Shown: piece by piece, positions 43,465-52,748 of the stretch
How positions within the stretch are numbered: the first letter of the stretch is position 1
How the letters are laid out: each line of letters starts with the position of its first letter
Origin: JANQPX01 sp039197065
Lineage (GTDB): Bacteria; Pseudomonadota; Alphaproteobacteria; Geminicoccales; Geminicoccaceae
Assembly: GCA_039197065.1 (NCBI GenBank)
Contig: JBCCUL010000014.1
Span: forward strand, 62,001 to 126,000
Length of the DNA stretch: 64,000 nt
Reading direction: 5' to 3'
Program-made: the position numbers and the translations under genes
The notes under the pieces: generated by a model
The model's database searches: none
Seen by the model: only the letters and a program-made list of their open reading frames with translations
What the model was told of the DNA's origin: nothing

Positions 43465-44838
43465 TTGCTCGGCGTATTCAGCGCACTGACGAATCCAGTC
43501 TTCTTGACAGGGGTGGTCTCCGGCCTGGTGGCGGGCTTCGGTCTGTTTCTGCTCGTCATGCGTCGCCTAGTCTTGACCACTCAGACCGTATCCGAAGATG
43601 AGGTCGCCGCCCTGAAAAAGGAGCTGGCGGTTCTGGAAATGATCGTCAGGCATGCCAATGACGGCATCGTCGTGCAGTCGATCGATGGTCGTATCGAGTG
43701 GTCGAATGCCGCCTACAGCCGAATCTCCGGCTTTGACGAGGACGAAATTCGAGGGCGCAAACCGCAGGAGTTCATTCTGCCCGATGATCTCAGGATGAGC
43801 GATGAAGAGATCGAGGCCTTTCGATACGATATCGATTCAGGCATGCTGAATTCCTACGAAGTCGTCCGCAATGCCCGGAAATCAGGCAAAGAGTTCTGGA
43901 ATCAGCTCAGTTTCGCCAGCGTCGAGGCAAGCGACGGCGACATCAAGGTGATCGTCATCTGCCGGGACGTGACCGAAGAACAGAAGATGTTCACCGAGCT
44001 CAAACATCACCGTGATCATCTTGAAGAGCTGGTGCGTGACCGGACAGCCCTGATCGAACGTCAGGCTGAGGAGCTGGAGCAGGCGCTGGAGCAGGAAAAG
44101 CAGCTCAGTGCGCTGCAGCGGAGCTTTGTCTCCATGGCTTCCCACGAATTCCGCACTCCGCTCGCGATTATCGACGGCAATGCGCAGCGTCTGCAGCGTC
44201 GTCTGGCGAAGATGTCCCCGGACGACATCGCCTCCAGCGTCAAGAAGGTGCGCGCAGCGGTGAAGCGCATGATGTCCTTGATCGAGAGCACGCTGGGCGC
44301 CGCCAAGATGGAGGCCGGCAAAATCCGGATCTCGCCGAAGGAGATCGACATTCGCTTCTTGCTGGTCGATTGCTGCGAGCAGCAGCAGGAGCTGACGCCC
44401 AGCCATCAAATCCATGTCAATGACCGGGATCTGCCCGACGACATGATCGCCGATCCCGGCAGCCTTACGCAGATCTTGACGAACCTTCTTTCCAACGCCG
44501 TCAAATATTCACCCGATGCCGATCGGATCGACGTGCGTGGCTGGGGGGAGGAGGGCGAGGTCTTCGTCGCGGTTCGCGACTATGGCTTCGGCATCGATCA
44601 GGATGAACAGGAGAAGGTGTTCACGCGCTTCTTTCGCGCCAGAACGTCGGCCGGCCTTCCAGGGACCGGCATCGGCCTCAACCTGTCGCATATGCTCGCG
44701 GCTGAGCATGGCGGCTCGCTGACGTTCGATTCGGTTAAAGGTGAGGGAACGACCTTTACGCTCAGGATGCCGCGTGAAGCCAAGTCAGGCGGCCTCTCGG
44801 ACGTACCCGACGAGCCTCCGGTCGCCATGGCGAGCTGA
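43465..44838 (+). CDS. PAS-domain sensor histidine kinase
   Basis: 457 residues from TTG 43465 (GGAG 6 bases upstream); TTG 43453 is the other option, and no early ATG exists. One membrane helix near the N terminus, PAS domain (~55-165: VRHANDGIVVQSIDGRIEW), coiled coil, HisKA with phospho-acceptor His in SHEFRTPL, and HATPase with NLLSNAVKYS, GFGIDQDEQ and GTGIGLNLS. No response regulator is adjacent. The ligand is unknown; a CtrA-like site is upstream. Confidence 0.92.
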   Translation: MLGVFSALTNPVFLTGVVSGLVAGFGLFLLVMRRLVLTTQTVSEDEVAALKKELAVLEMIVRHANDGIVVQSIDGRIEWSNAAYSRISGFDEDEIRGRKPQEFILPDDLRMSDEEIEAFRYDIDSGMLNSYEVVRNARKSGKEFWNQLSFASVEASDGDIKVIVICRDVTEEQKMFTELKHHRDHLEELVRDRTALIERQAEELEQALEQEKQLSALQRSFVSMASHEFRTPLAIIDGNAQRLQRRLAKMSPDDIASSVKKVRAAVKRMMSLIESTLGAAKMEAGKIRISPKEIDIRFLLVDCCEQQQELTPSHQIHVNDRDLPDDMIADPGSLTQILTNLLSNAVKYSPDADRIDVRGWGEEGEVFVAVRDYGFGIDQDEQEKVFTRFFRARTSAGLPGTGIGLNLSHMLAAEHGGSLTFDSVKGEGTTFTLRMPREAKSGGLSDVPDEPPVAMAS

Positions 44839-44929
44839 GACACTGTAAGAAAATGCCGTTGACGCACCCACCGCCAGCGCCCATTGAGGCACGGACGGCA
44901 GGCACAGTCTCAGGCAAGTCGCGAAAAAA

Positions 44930-45949
44930 CTAATCTTTGGTCCCGGCGACCAGGCTTTTCTTGTTGATCCAGGGCATCATGGCGCGCAGCTTCTTGCCGA
45001 CCTCTTCGGATCCATGCTCGGCCTGGGAGGCGCGCATGGCCTTGAAGCCGACCTGGGCGGCCTTGTTCTCGAGGACCCACTGGCGGGCGAAGGCGCCGGA
45101 CTGGATGTCGGCGAGCACCTTCTTCATCTCGGCCTTGGTCTCGTCGGTGACGATGCGCGGCCCGGTGACGTAGTCGCCATACTCAGCCGTGTTGGAGATC
45201 GAGTAGCGCATATTGGCGAGGCCGCCTTCATAGATCAGATCGACGATCAGCTTGACCTCATGGAGACACTCGAAATAGGCCATCTCCGGCGCATAGCCGG
45301 CTTCCACCAGCGTGTCGAAGCCCGCCTGAATAAGCGCGCACATGCCGCCGCAGAGGACCACCTGCTCGCCGAAGAGATCGGTCTCGGTCTCCTCCTTGAA
45401 GCTGGTTTCGATGATCCCGCCGCGGCCGCCGCCGATCGCAGCGCCGTAGGAAAGACCGATGTCGTGCGCGCCGCCAGTGGCGTCCTGATGGATGGCGAGC
45501 AGGCAGGGAACGCCAGCGCCCTTTTCATATTCGGCGCGCACCAGATGGCCAGGGCCCTTGGGCGCGATCATCAGGACGTCGAGATCCTTGCGCGGCTCGA
45601 TCATGCGGAAGTGGATGTTCAGACCATGCGCGAACATGAGGGCAGCGCCGTCTCGCATGTTGGGCGCGAGATCCTGTTCGTACAAATCCGCCTGCAGCTC
45701 GTCCGGCACCAGCACCATGACGATGTCGGCCCAGCCCGCGGCCTCGGCCGGGGTCATGACGCGCAGGCCCGCAGCCTCGGCCTTCGGAGCGGATGACGAG
45801 CCTTCTCGCAGGCCGACCACGACCTCGTCGACGCCACTGTCCTTCAGATTGTTGGAATGGCCGAAGCCTTGGCTGCCATAGCCGATCACGGCCACCCGCT
45901 TGCCTTTCACCAGATTGAGATCGGCATCATTGTCATAGTAAACGCGCAT
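44930..45949 (-). CDS. ilvC: Ketol-acid reductoisomerase (NADP+)
   Basis: 339 residues, class I size. N-terminal Rossmann motif GYGSQGFGHSNNLKDSG, NADPH-binding; C-terminal part holds IETSFKEETETDLFGEQ with metal-binding Asp/Glu. Converts acetolactate to dihydroxyisovalerate in valine/isoleucine biosynthesis. Third gene of the ilvI-ilvH-ilvC series, after ilvH. Confidence 0.97.
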   Translation of the reverse strand: MRVYYDNDADLNLVKGKRVAVIGYGSQGFGHSNNLKDSGVDEVVVGLREGSSSAPKAEAAGLRVMTPAEAAGWADIVMVLVPDELQADLYEQDLAPNMRDGAALMFAHGLNIHFRMIEPRKDLDVLMIAPKGPGHLVRAEYEKGAGVPCLLAIHQDATGGAHDIGLSYGAAIGGGRGGIIETSFKEETETDLFGEQVVLCGGMCALIQAGFDTLVEAGYAPEMAYFECLHEVKLIVDLIYEGGLANMRYSISNTAEYGDYVTGPRIVTDETKAEMKKVLADIQSGAFARQWVLENKAAQVGFKAMRASQAEHGSEEVGKKLRAMMPWINKKSLVAGTKD

Positions 45950-46058
45950 TGTGTTTTCCCCTTCTTGGTATCTGCGATACCGGCTTTGATTTTATGTTCG
46001 AGTTTCTCCGGCGACGATCGTCGCGTTCCGTCTGCAGTGCACATGGACCGCGGCAGCG

Positions 46059-46589
46059 TCAAGCCAGTGGCGGCTCGCCACTTTCCAGGCCGCCGGGCCC
46101 GCGGGCGATCGCGACGACACCGGCGCGGCTGACCTCGACCAGGCCGAGCGGCTCCATCAGATGGATGAAGCTGTCGATCTGGTTGGGCGCGCCGGTGATC
46201 TCGAAGACGAAGCTCTCGGTGGTGCTATCCACCAGGCGCGCATGCATGAAGTCGGCGATGCGCAGTGCCTGGACCAGCTTCTCCCGATCGCCGGTGACCT
46301 TGATGAGGGCCAGCTCGCGCTCTACATAGGCGCCGTCCAGTGTGAGGTCGACCACGTGATGGACGGGCACAAGCTTGGCGAGCAAGGCCTTGATCTGCTC
46401 GATGACCTGCGGCGTGCCGCGTGCGACGATGTTGATGCGCGAACGCCCCTGCTGCGGATCGACCTCCGCGACAGTCAGGCTGTCGATGTTGTAGCCGCGG
46501 CCCGAAAAAAGGCCGATCACCCTGGCAAGAACACCGGGTTCGTTCTCCACCAGCACGGCTATCGTATGGCTCTCTTCTTGTTCCGTCAT
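46059..46589 (-). CDS. ilvH: Acetolactate synthase small (regulatory) subunit
   Basis: 176 residues. N-terminal ACT domain (HTIAVLVENEPGVLARVIGLF, then GYNIDSLTVAEVD) binds valine for feedback inhibition; the C-terminal domain contains VDSTTESFVFEITG. Acts with IlvI. 87 bases downstream of ilvI and 109 bases before ilvC, same strand. Confidence 0.96.
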   Translation of the reverse strand: MTEQEESHTIAVLVENEPGVLARVIGLFSGRGYNIDSLTVAEVDPQQGRSRINIVARGTPQVIEQIKALLAKLVPVHHVVDLTLDGAYVERELALIKVTGDREKLVQALRIADFMHARLVDSTTESFVFEITGAPNQIDSFIHLMEPLGLVEVSRAGVVAIARGPGGLESGEPPLA

Positions 46590-46676
46590 TGTCAGGGTCC
46601 CATAGCTCCGAATATCAGACCCAGCGGGTCAGGCCTTGGCAGGCCGCCCGCTGGAATTTTTTTGTTGTCGGCAGGT

Positions 46677-48470
46677 CTATACCAGAACCATGCCTTCTTC
46701 GGAGCCCTCGACGTCGTCGCCGGCATTCGGGCCAAGCTTGATCTCGTTGTGGGCGGCGCCCGCGGGGATCATCGGGTAGACGTTTTCGGCCCGATCGACC
46801 ACGACATCGGCGATCACCGGCCGGTCGACGGCGATCATCTCCTCGATCATGCCATCGAGTTCGGACACCTTCTCGGCGCGCATGCCGACTACGCCGAACG
46901 CCTCGGCCAGCTTCACGAAATCCGGCAGGCTGTCCATGTAGCTCTCGCTGTGGCGGTTGCCGTGGAACAGCTCCTGCCACTGGCGCACCATGCCCATATA
47001 GGAGTTGTTGAGGATGAAGCATTTCACCGGCAGGCGGTACTGCACGATGGTCGACATCTCCTGCATGTTCATCACCCAGGAGGCCTCGCCGGCGATGCCG
47101 ACCACCAGCGCGTCGGGATTGCCGATCTGCACGCCCATGGCCGACGGCAGGCCGTAACCCATGGTGCCGAGCCCGCCCGAGGTCATCCAGTAGCGCGGTT
47201 TTTCGAACAGATAGTGCTGGGCCGCCCACATCTGATGCTGGCCGACCTCGGTGGTGATGAAGGTCTCCCGGTCCTTGGTCAGTTCGTAGAGGCGCTGGAT
47301 GGCATATTGCGGCTTGATAACGTCGCCGACCTGCTTGTACCGATAGCTCTGACGCGCCTGCCAGCCTTGGATCTCCGCCCACCAGGGGGAGAGTTTCTGG
47401 CGATCGGCCTTCAGTCCGCGCGCCCACCAGCGTTGCAGCAGTGCATCCACTGCCTTGCCGGCATCGGCGACGATCGGCAGGTCCACCGGCACATTCTTGT
47501 TGATCGACGAGGGATCGATGTCGATGTGGATCTTCTTGGAATCGGGTGAGAAGGCGTCCAGTCGACCCGTGACCCGGTCGTCGAAGCGCGAGCCGATGGC
47601 GATCATCAGATCGCAATCATGCATCGCCATATTCGCCTCGAGCGTGCCGTGCATGCCAAGCATGCCGATGAACTGCTTGTCCGAGGCGGGATAGGCCCCG
47701 AGGCCCATCAAGGTCAGCGTCACCGGAAAGCCCGTAGCCTGGATCAGCTCGGTGACCCGCATGCAGGCCTCGTCACCGGCATTCACCAGACCGCCGCCGA
47801 CATAGAAGATCGGCTTTTTGGCCTCGGCCATCATGTCGATGGCGCGCTCGATGGCGTCGGCCGCCGGCTCCGTGCGGGGGCGGTAGGTTTTGTGGACGCA
47901 TTCGCTTGCCGAATAATAGGGCGCTTCGCTCATCTGCACGTCTTTGGGCAGGTCGATGACGACAGGTCCCGGCCGGCCGCTTCTCGCGACGTGGAACGCC
48001 TCATGCATGACCTTGGCGACGTCGTCGGCGGACTTCACGAGATAGTTGTGCTTGGTGCAGGGCCTGGTGATGCCGACGGTATCCGCCTCCTGAAAGGCGT
48101 CATTGCCGATCATATGGGTGGGCACCTGGCCGGTCAGACAGACGATCGGCACGCTGTCCATCAGCGCATCGGTGAGACCGGTCACCGTATTGGTGGCGCC
48201 AGGACCCGAGGTCACGAGGACCACGCCGACCTTGCCGGTGCTTCTCGCGTAGCCTTCGGCGGCATGTACGGCGCCCTGTTCATGACGCACCAGGATATGC
48301 CTGATGGAATTCTGCTTGAAAAAGGCGTCATAGAGCGGAAGGACCGCGCCGCCGGGATAGCCGAATACGACCTCGACGCCCTGCTCGACGAGTGCACGGA
48401 GTACGACCTCCGAACCGGTCATCGTTTGAGGTTGAACCTCAGCGCTTGGCATCATTTTCGTAGCCGACAT
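46677..48470 (-). CDS. ilvI: Acetolactate synthase large subunit
   Basis: 597 residues, TPP-dependent. N-terminal GYPGGAVLPLYD and RHEQGAVHAAEGYARS with the catalytic Glu; C-terminal cofactor region GIAGEASWVMNMQE and NNSYMGMVRQWQ. Joins two pyruvates, or pyruvate with 2-oxobutyrate. First gene of ilvI-ilvH-ilvC. Its leader (48471-48543) has only a 6-bp hairpin. Confidence 0.97.
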   Translation of the reverse strand: MSATKMMPSAEVQPQTMTGSEVVLRALVEQGVEVVFGYPGGAVLPLYDAFFKQNSIRHILVRHEQGAVHAAEGYARSTGKVGVVLVTSGPGATNTVTGLTDALMDSVPIVCLTGQVPTHMIGNDAFQEADTVGITRPCTKHNYLVKSADDVAKVMHEAFHVARSGRPGPVVIDLPKDVQMSEAPYYSASECVHKTYRPRTEPAADAIERAIDMMAEAKKPIFYVGGGLVNAGDEACMRVTELIQATGFPVTLTLMGLGAYPASDKQFIGMLGMHGTLEANMAMHDCDLMIAIGSRFDDRVTGRLDAFSPDSKKIHIDIDPSSINKNVPVDLPIVADAGKAVDALLQRWWARGLKADRQKLSPWWAEIQGWQARQSYRYKQVGDVIKPQYAIQRLYELTKDRETFITTEVGQHQMWAAQHYLFEKPRYWMTSGGLGTMGYGLPSAMGVQIGNPDALVVGIAGEASWVMNMQEMSTIVQYRLPVKCFILNNSYMGMVRQWQELFHGNRHSESYMDSLPDFVKLAEAFGVVGMRAEKVSELDGMIEEMIAVDRPVIADVVVDRAENVYPMIPAGAAHNEIKLGPNAGDDVEGSEEGMVLV

Positions 48471-48543
48471 GGTCGGGGTCCTCGAAGTCTATTGGGTTGT
48501 GATGAAGGTGGATTGCTGTGGATAAAGTCCACAAACGCCCAAA

Positions 48544-49515
48544 CTAGCGGGTCGATCGGACAGTATGCTTGATTGCCAGATCGGTCAATAAGTCCAATGG
48601 AACCGCCGAAGAGGGCTCGATCTCGGCATCGGGACTGTCGCCGAACTTTTCCATCGGCTCGAGCTCAGGAAGCTGATGGCGGAGCCATGTCATCTGCCGC
48701 TTCGCATATTGCCGCGTCTTGGCGCTTGCGCGCTTGATCGCCGTGGTCAGATCCAGCTTGCCGTCGAGATAGGCCAGCAGTTCCGGCACGGCCACCGCTT
48801 TCATCAGCGGCAGATCGGAAGACAGGCTCTTCGAACGGAGCGCCTCCAGTTCATTGAGGGCGCCGGCATCGATCATGTTCAGCAGCCTCTGCTCGATGCG
48901 CGCATGCAGGTCCGCTCTTGGTGGGAGCAAGGCGACACCGACGATCGGTTCCGGCAGCAAGGCGCGCTTATGGGGCTGGGCGCGCCAGTAAAGGAGGGAC
49001 TTGCCGGTCGCCTCCAGGACCTCGGCCGCTCGGATCAGGCGCTGCCGGTCACCCGGCTCGAGAAGCGCTGCTTGTTCCGGGTCCCGTTTCGCCAGCTCCT
49101 GATGAAAGCCCGGCACGCCAAGTTGATCGAAGCGCTCGGTGGTGGTCAGCCTGATTTCGGAGGGGATATCAGGCACAGCTGCAATACCCTTCAAGAGGGC
49201 GCGCAAATAGAGCCCCGTGCCGCCGACGACAATCGGCACCCGTTCCTGGCTCTTGATTTCGCCGATCACTCGGGTCGCCTGGCGCAGCCACTGACCGACG
49301 GAGCCCGGCTTGTTCGCCGGCAAATGGCCGTAGAGATAATGGGGGGCTCGGCTGTGATCGGCGAGCGTCGGCCGCGCCGTGATGATGCGCAGATCGCGAT
49401 ATTGCTGCATGCTGTCGGCGTTGACCACCGCGCCGCCGATGCGTTCGGCGAGATCAAGCGCGAGCGCCGACTTCCCCGATCCGGTCGGGCCGCCGATGAT
49501 GATCAGGCTTACCAT
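48544..49515 (-). CDS. miaA: tRNA dimethylallyltransferase MiaA
   Basis: 323 residues. P-loop GPTGSGKSAL (9-18), NADSMQQYRDL, GGTGLYLRALL and the tRNA-binding QYAKRQMTWLR near the C terminus. Adds a dimethylallyl group to A37 of tRNAs reading UNN codons. Divergent from serB. Confidence 0.96.
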   Translation of the reverse strand: MVSLIIIGGPTGSGKSALALDLAERIGGAVVNADSMQQYRDLRIITARPTLADHSRAPHYLYGHLPANKPGSVGQWLRQATRVIGEIKSQERVPIVVGGTGLYLRALLKGIAAVPDIPSEIRLTTTERFDQLGVPGFHQELAKRDPEQAALLEPGDRQRLIRAAEVLEATGKSLLYWRAQPHKRALLPEPIVGVALLPPRADLHARIEQRLLNMIDAGALNELEALRSKSLSSDLPLMKAVAVPELLAYLDGKLDLTTAIKRASAKTRQYAKRQMTWLRHQLPELEPMEKFGDSPDAEIEPSSAVPLDLLTDLAIKHTVRSTR

Positions 49516-49607
49516 TCAGACAGCGCCTCGGAGCGTGGTTCAAAAGGCTTGAGGCGTCTGCTCATCAGGACTTGTTTGTGCGCGTGAAGTCCGTAAAAGG
49601 TCGGGAT

Positions 49608-50501
49608 ATGTCCTGCATTCTCGTCGCCATCGCCAACCCGGAGCGCGCATCGCTTGACGCCGGGCTGATCGCTGAACTCGGCAAGAGGTTTGGCGCTGCT
49701 CCGCGCTGGCTCGCCGACAACGAAGCCGCCGATATGGTGATCGAGGGGCAGGATGCGGTGCATGCCAGGGCTGTCGCTGCCGATATCATCGACGCTTTTG
49801 GCGCGCCACCACTGGATCTTGCCGTACTGCCGGCTGCCAGCCAGCGAAAACGGCTTTTGATCAGCGATATGGATTCGACCATGATCACGGTCGAGTGCAT
49901 CGACGAGCTTGCGGATTTTGCCGGCGTGAAGGGCGAGGTCGCATCGATCACCCGGCGCGCCATGAATGGGGAAATCGATTTTGCCGGCGCTCTCGCCGAA
50001 CGGGTCGCCCTGCTGGCCGGACTTCCGGTTGGTGTGATCGACGAGGTCTATGCCGAACGTGTCCGCCCGATGCCGGGCGCTCGCATCCTCGTGCAGACCA
50101 TGCGCCGCTTCGGCGCCGTGACCGCGCTGGTCTCCGGCGGCTTCACGTCCTTTGCGGAACGGTTTGCAGAAGACCTCGGCTTCGAGACGACGGTGGCCAA
50201 CCGTCTGGACGTGGCGGACGGACGGCTGACCGGGCGTGTCTTGCCGCCGATTACCAGCGCAGACACCAAATTGTCCGTATTGACGCAGCTTATGCGCTCC
50301 CATGACCTACGCCCTGATGAAACCCTTGCTGTTGGCGACGGCGCCAACGATCTGCCGATGATCAAAGCAGCCGGACTGGGGGTCGCCTTTCGCCCTCATC
50401 AGCGTCTGGCTGATGCGAGCGACGTTGTTATTCGAACTGCAGACCTTACCTCACTTCTCTACCTGCAGGGAGTCCCCAAGGAAAAGTTTTTTGTCGAATA
50501 A
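49608..50501 (+). CDS. serB: Phosphoserine phosphatase SerB
   Basis: 297 residues from ATG 49608 (AAAGG upstream); an upstream TTG at 49572 is less likely. HAD phosphatase with nucleophile Asp87 in SDMDSTMI, motif II VSGGFTSFAE, motif IV GDGANDLPM. A ~75-residue N-terminal ACT-like region precedes. Last step of serine biosynthesis. Confidence 0.95.
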   Translation: MSCILVAIANPERASLDAGLIAELGKRFGAAPRWLADNEAADMVIEGQDAVHARAVAADIIDAFGAPPLDLAVLPAASQRKRLLISDMDSTMITVECIDELADFAGVKGEVASITRRAMNGEIDFAGALAERVALLAGLPVGVIDEVYAERVRPMPGARILVQTMRRFGAVTALVSGGFTSFAERFAEDLGFETTVANRLDVADGRLTGRVLPPITSADTKLSVLTQLMRSHDLRPDETLAVGDGANDLPMIKAAGLGVAFRPHQRLADASDVVIRTADLTSLLYLQGVPKEKFFVE

Positions 50502-50597
50502 GCGATAAATTTATCAACAAATTTTCGTGTTTTCTGCCGTTTCTACAACGCCTGCCGACAGTTCCGGCGGCTGAGGCTCATCAGATAATGTCAGAAA

Positions 50598-50628
50598 GAA
50601 AAAGCCGCCGCGGATCATCCGCGACGGC
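50598..50628 (-). terminator. Rho-independent terminator after degP
   Basis: On the minus strand a 12-bp stem (50617-50628 with 50604-50615; one G·T) with a 1-base gap at the tip is followed by TTTTT plus further T/C. 60 bases beyond the degP stop. Confidence 0.82.
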
Positions 50629-50687
50629 CATTCCTTGACCCTTGATACTGACGGCGGATCGATTTCAGCGATCAGCCGTCCAACATC

Positions 50688-52253
50688 TCAGCCCTCGGCG
50701 AAACGCAGGGCGACGAAGCGCAGATCGCCGCCGCGATCGATCAGAAGCAGGACCGACTTCTTGTCGTCGCTCCTAGCTTCATCGACCTTCGCCGTCACCT
50801 CAGGCGGAGAATTGACCTCTTCCTGTCCGACTTCGACGATCACATCGCCGGGACGAAGGTTTTCCTCACCAGCCGTGCTGCCCTCGGCGACCTCGGTGAT
50901 CACGACGCCTTTGGCCTCGCCCGGCAATTCGAAACGCTCACGCATCTCGTCGGTGATGGTCGCGACCGTCACGCCCAGCGATTCGATCGACGAGGAACCA
51001 TCGTTGCCCAAGCTGCCGCTATCGGCGCCTTCCTGGGAAAGCGCTGCCAGTTCGTCATCGTCAGGGAGTTCGCCAAGTTCGACCTGGACGGTCTGCTCCT
51101 CGCCGCGGCGCCAGATCAGCACGTCGACCGCCTTGCCGATCGGCGTCTCGGCTACGATCCGCGGCAAACCGCGCATCCGGTCGATCTTCTTGCCATCAAA
51201 CTGCAAGACGACGTCGCCGGGCTCGATTTCCGCCAGCTCTGCCGGACCGCCTGAGGTCACGCTGGCGACCAGCGCGCCGCTCGACTCGTCGAGACCAAGG
51301 CTTTCGGCAATCTCGTCGGTGACCGTCTGGATACGCACGCCAAGCCAGCCGCGCTTGACCCGGCCATCTTCTTTCAGCGAGTTGATGACGGGCACGGCGA
51401 GATTGGCCGGGATCGCGAAGCCGATGCCGACATTGCCGCCGGACGGCGAGAAGATCGCGGTGTTGATGCCGATCACTTTGCCGTCGAGATTGAAGCTCGG
51501 GCCACCCGAATTGCCTCGGTTGATCGGCGCGTCGACCTGGAGAAAGTCGTCATAGGGACCGGCGCGGATGTCGCGGGAGCGTGCGGAGATGATGCCCGCC
51601 GTGACCGTGTTGCCGAGACCGAAGGGGTTGCCGATCGCGATCATCCAGTCCCCGACCCGAACCGCATCGCTGTCGGCGAATTCGACCGAGGGGAACGGAC
51701 CGTCGCTGTCCTTGATCTTGAGGAGCGCCAGATCGGTCTTCGTGTCTTTGCCGATCAACTCCGCCTCGTAGCTCTTGTCGTCGTTGAAGACGACCTGGAT
51801 CTCATCGGCTTCGGCAATCACGTGATTGTTGGTGACTACGAAACCCTCGGGATCGACCACGAAGCCCGAACCCAGCGATGATGTTCTCCGGGTTTGCGGC
51901 GCCTGCTCAGGCGAGCGCTCGCGATCGAAGAACTCGCGGAAGAAATCCTCGAAAGGTGAGCCTGGAGGCGGCTGCGGAAACGGAAACGCCTCTTCGCCCT
52001 GACCGCCGCCGCTGATCGCCTTCGACGTGGAGATGTTGACGACGGCCGGCGCGATGTCGTCGACGATGTCGGCAAAACTCTCCATCGGCGCACGCGCTTC
52101 GACGTCGTCAGCGCTGACCAGGATGGCCATGGAAAGCACCGGAACGGCGAGGACTGCCAAGGACAGCGCACGGTAAGACCGACCGAGGTGATAGCCAGCA
52201 CTCGCCAACGGGCGAAATCCGAACGCTAGGGCTCTCACCAAACTCATGAACAT
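50688..52253 (-). CDS. degP: Periplasmic serine protease DegP/HtrA (Do family)
   Basis: 521 residues. N-terminal signal anchor (~28-50), trypsin-like domain with catalytic triad His144 (TNNHVI), Asp174 (TDLALL) and Ser249 (GNSGGPS), then two PDZ domains (~290-385 and ~420-515). Degrades or refolds misfolded envelope proteins. Next to hflK/hflC, the standard alphaproteobacterial arrangement. Confidence 0.95.
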   Translation of the reverse strand: MFMSLVRALAFGFRPLASAGYHLGRSYRALSLAVLAVPVLSMAILVSADDVEARAPMESFADIVDDIAPAVVNISTSKAISGGGQGEEAFPFPQPPPGSPFEDFFREFFDRERSPEQAPQTRRTSSLGSGFVVDPEGFVVTNNHVIAEADEIQVVFNDDKSYEAELIGKDTKTDLALLKIKDSDGPFPSVEFADSDAVRVGDWMIAIGNPFGLGNTVTAGIISARSRDIRAGPYDDFLQVDAPINRGNSGGPSFNLDGKVIGINTAIFSPSGGNVGIGFAIPANLAVPVINSLKEDGRVKRGWLGVRIQTVTDEIAESLGLDESSGALVASVTSGGPAELAEIEPGDVVLQFDGKKIDRMRGLPRIVAETPIGKAVDVLIWRRGEEQTVQVELGELPDDDELAALSQEGADSGSLGNDGSSSIESLGVTVATITDEMRERFELPGEAKGVVITEVAEGSTAGEENLRPGDVIVEVGQEEVNSPPEVTAKVDEARSDDKKSVLLLIDRGGDLRFVALRFAEG

Positions 52254-52415
52254 TACTCCGCGAGATCTACACAGTTTATATCGTATTGGTTGATTTTCTG
52301 GGGCGAAGCTTCACCAAGCCCCGCCACCGGATCTTGTCATCGATCGTAGGGAAGTCAATGGTTGAGACAACAAAGTTTTGTGATTTATGGTTGATAATTT
52401 TTGTTGCCGATCGCC

Positions 52416-52601
52416 TTATCCGCGCAAAAGCCAAATCAGGAAAACGCCCGCCGCCGCAGCAGCCAGTCCGCCATTGCGCAGCTGGCTGTTTTCGAGGGAC
52501 AGCGCCAGCATCGCGGCCCGCTTCATGCCGTCAGGCATCAGCGCCCAGAGAATGCCCTCCAGGACCAGAACGAGGGCAAGCGCCGTGGCGAGCTCTGACA
52601 T
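52416..52601 (-). CDS. DUF2065 family small membrane protein
   Basis: 61 residues from ATG 52601. Two hydrophobic helices: LATALALVLVLEGILWALMP and AAAAAGVFLIWLL. Conserved between hflC and degP in many Proteobacteria, function unknown. It lies after the hflC terminator, so it may have its own promoter. No clear SD is seen. Confidence 0.85.
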   Translation of the reverse strand: MSELATALALVLVLEGILWALMPDGMKRAAMLALSLENSQLRNGGLAAAAAGVFLIWLLRG

Positions 52602-52659
52602 TTTTACGTATCCAGTTTCGGGGTAAGGCGATCGGTATAGCAGGACGGACGTCGTCATC

Positions 52660-52706
52660 AAAAAAAACCGCTCACCGTCGGCTGAAAGCGCGACCGATGA
52701 GCGGTT
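52660..52706 (-). terminator. Rho-independent terminator after hflC
   Basis: Minus strand: a stem of about 16 bp (52691-52706 with 52667-52682, one mismatch) followed by seven or more T. Ends the hflK-hflC transcript 42 bases after the hflC stop. Confidence 0.85.
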
Positions 52707-52748
52707 TGTCGTCTTCGTTGGACGGGTCGGGGCCAGGCCCCGGGAAGG

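Noticed and set aside
46161..47549. 462-codon open frame on the plus strand across ilvH/ilvI
   Set aside because: Antisense to well-conserved ilv genes; composition typical of a shadow frame.
48471..48543. Leader-peptide attenuator before ilvI
   Set aside because: Only a 6-bp hairpin; no run of Val/Leu/Ile codons and no T-run.
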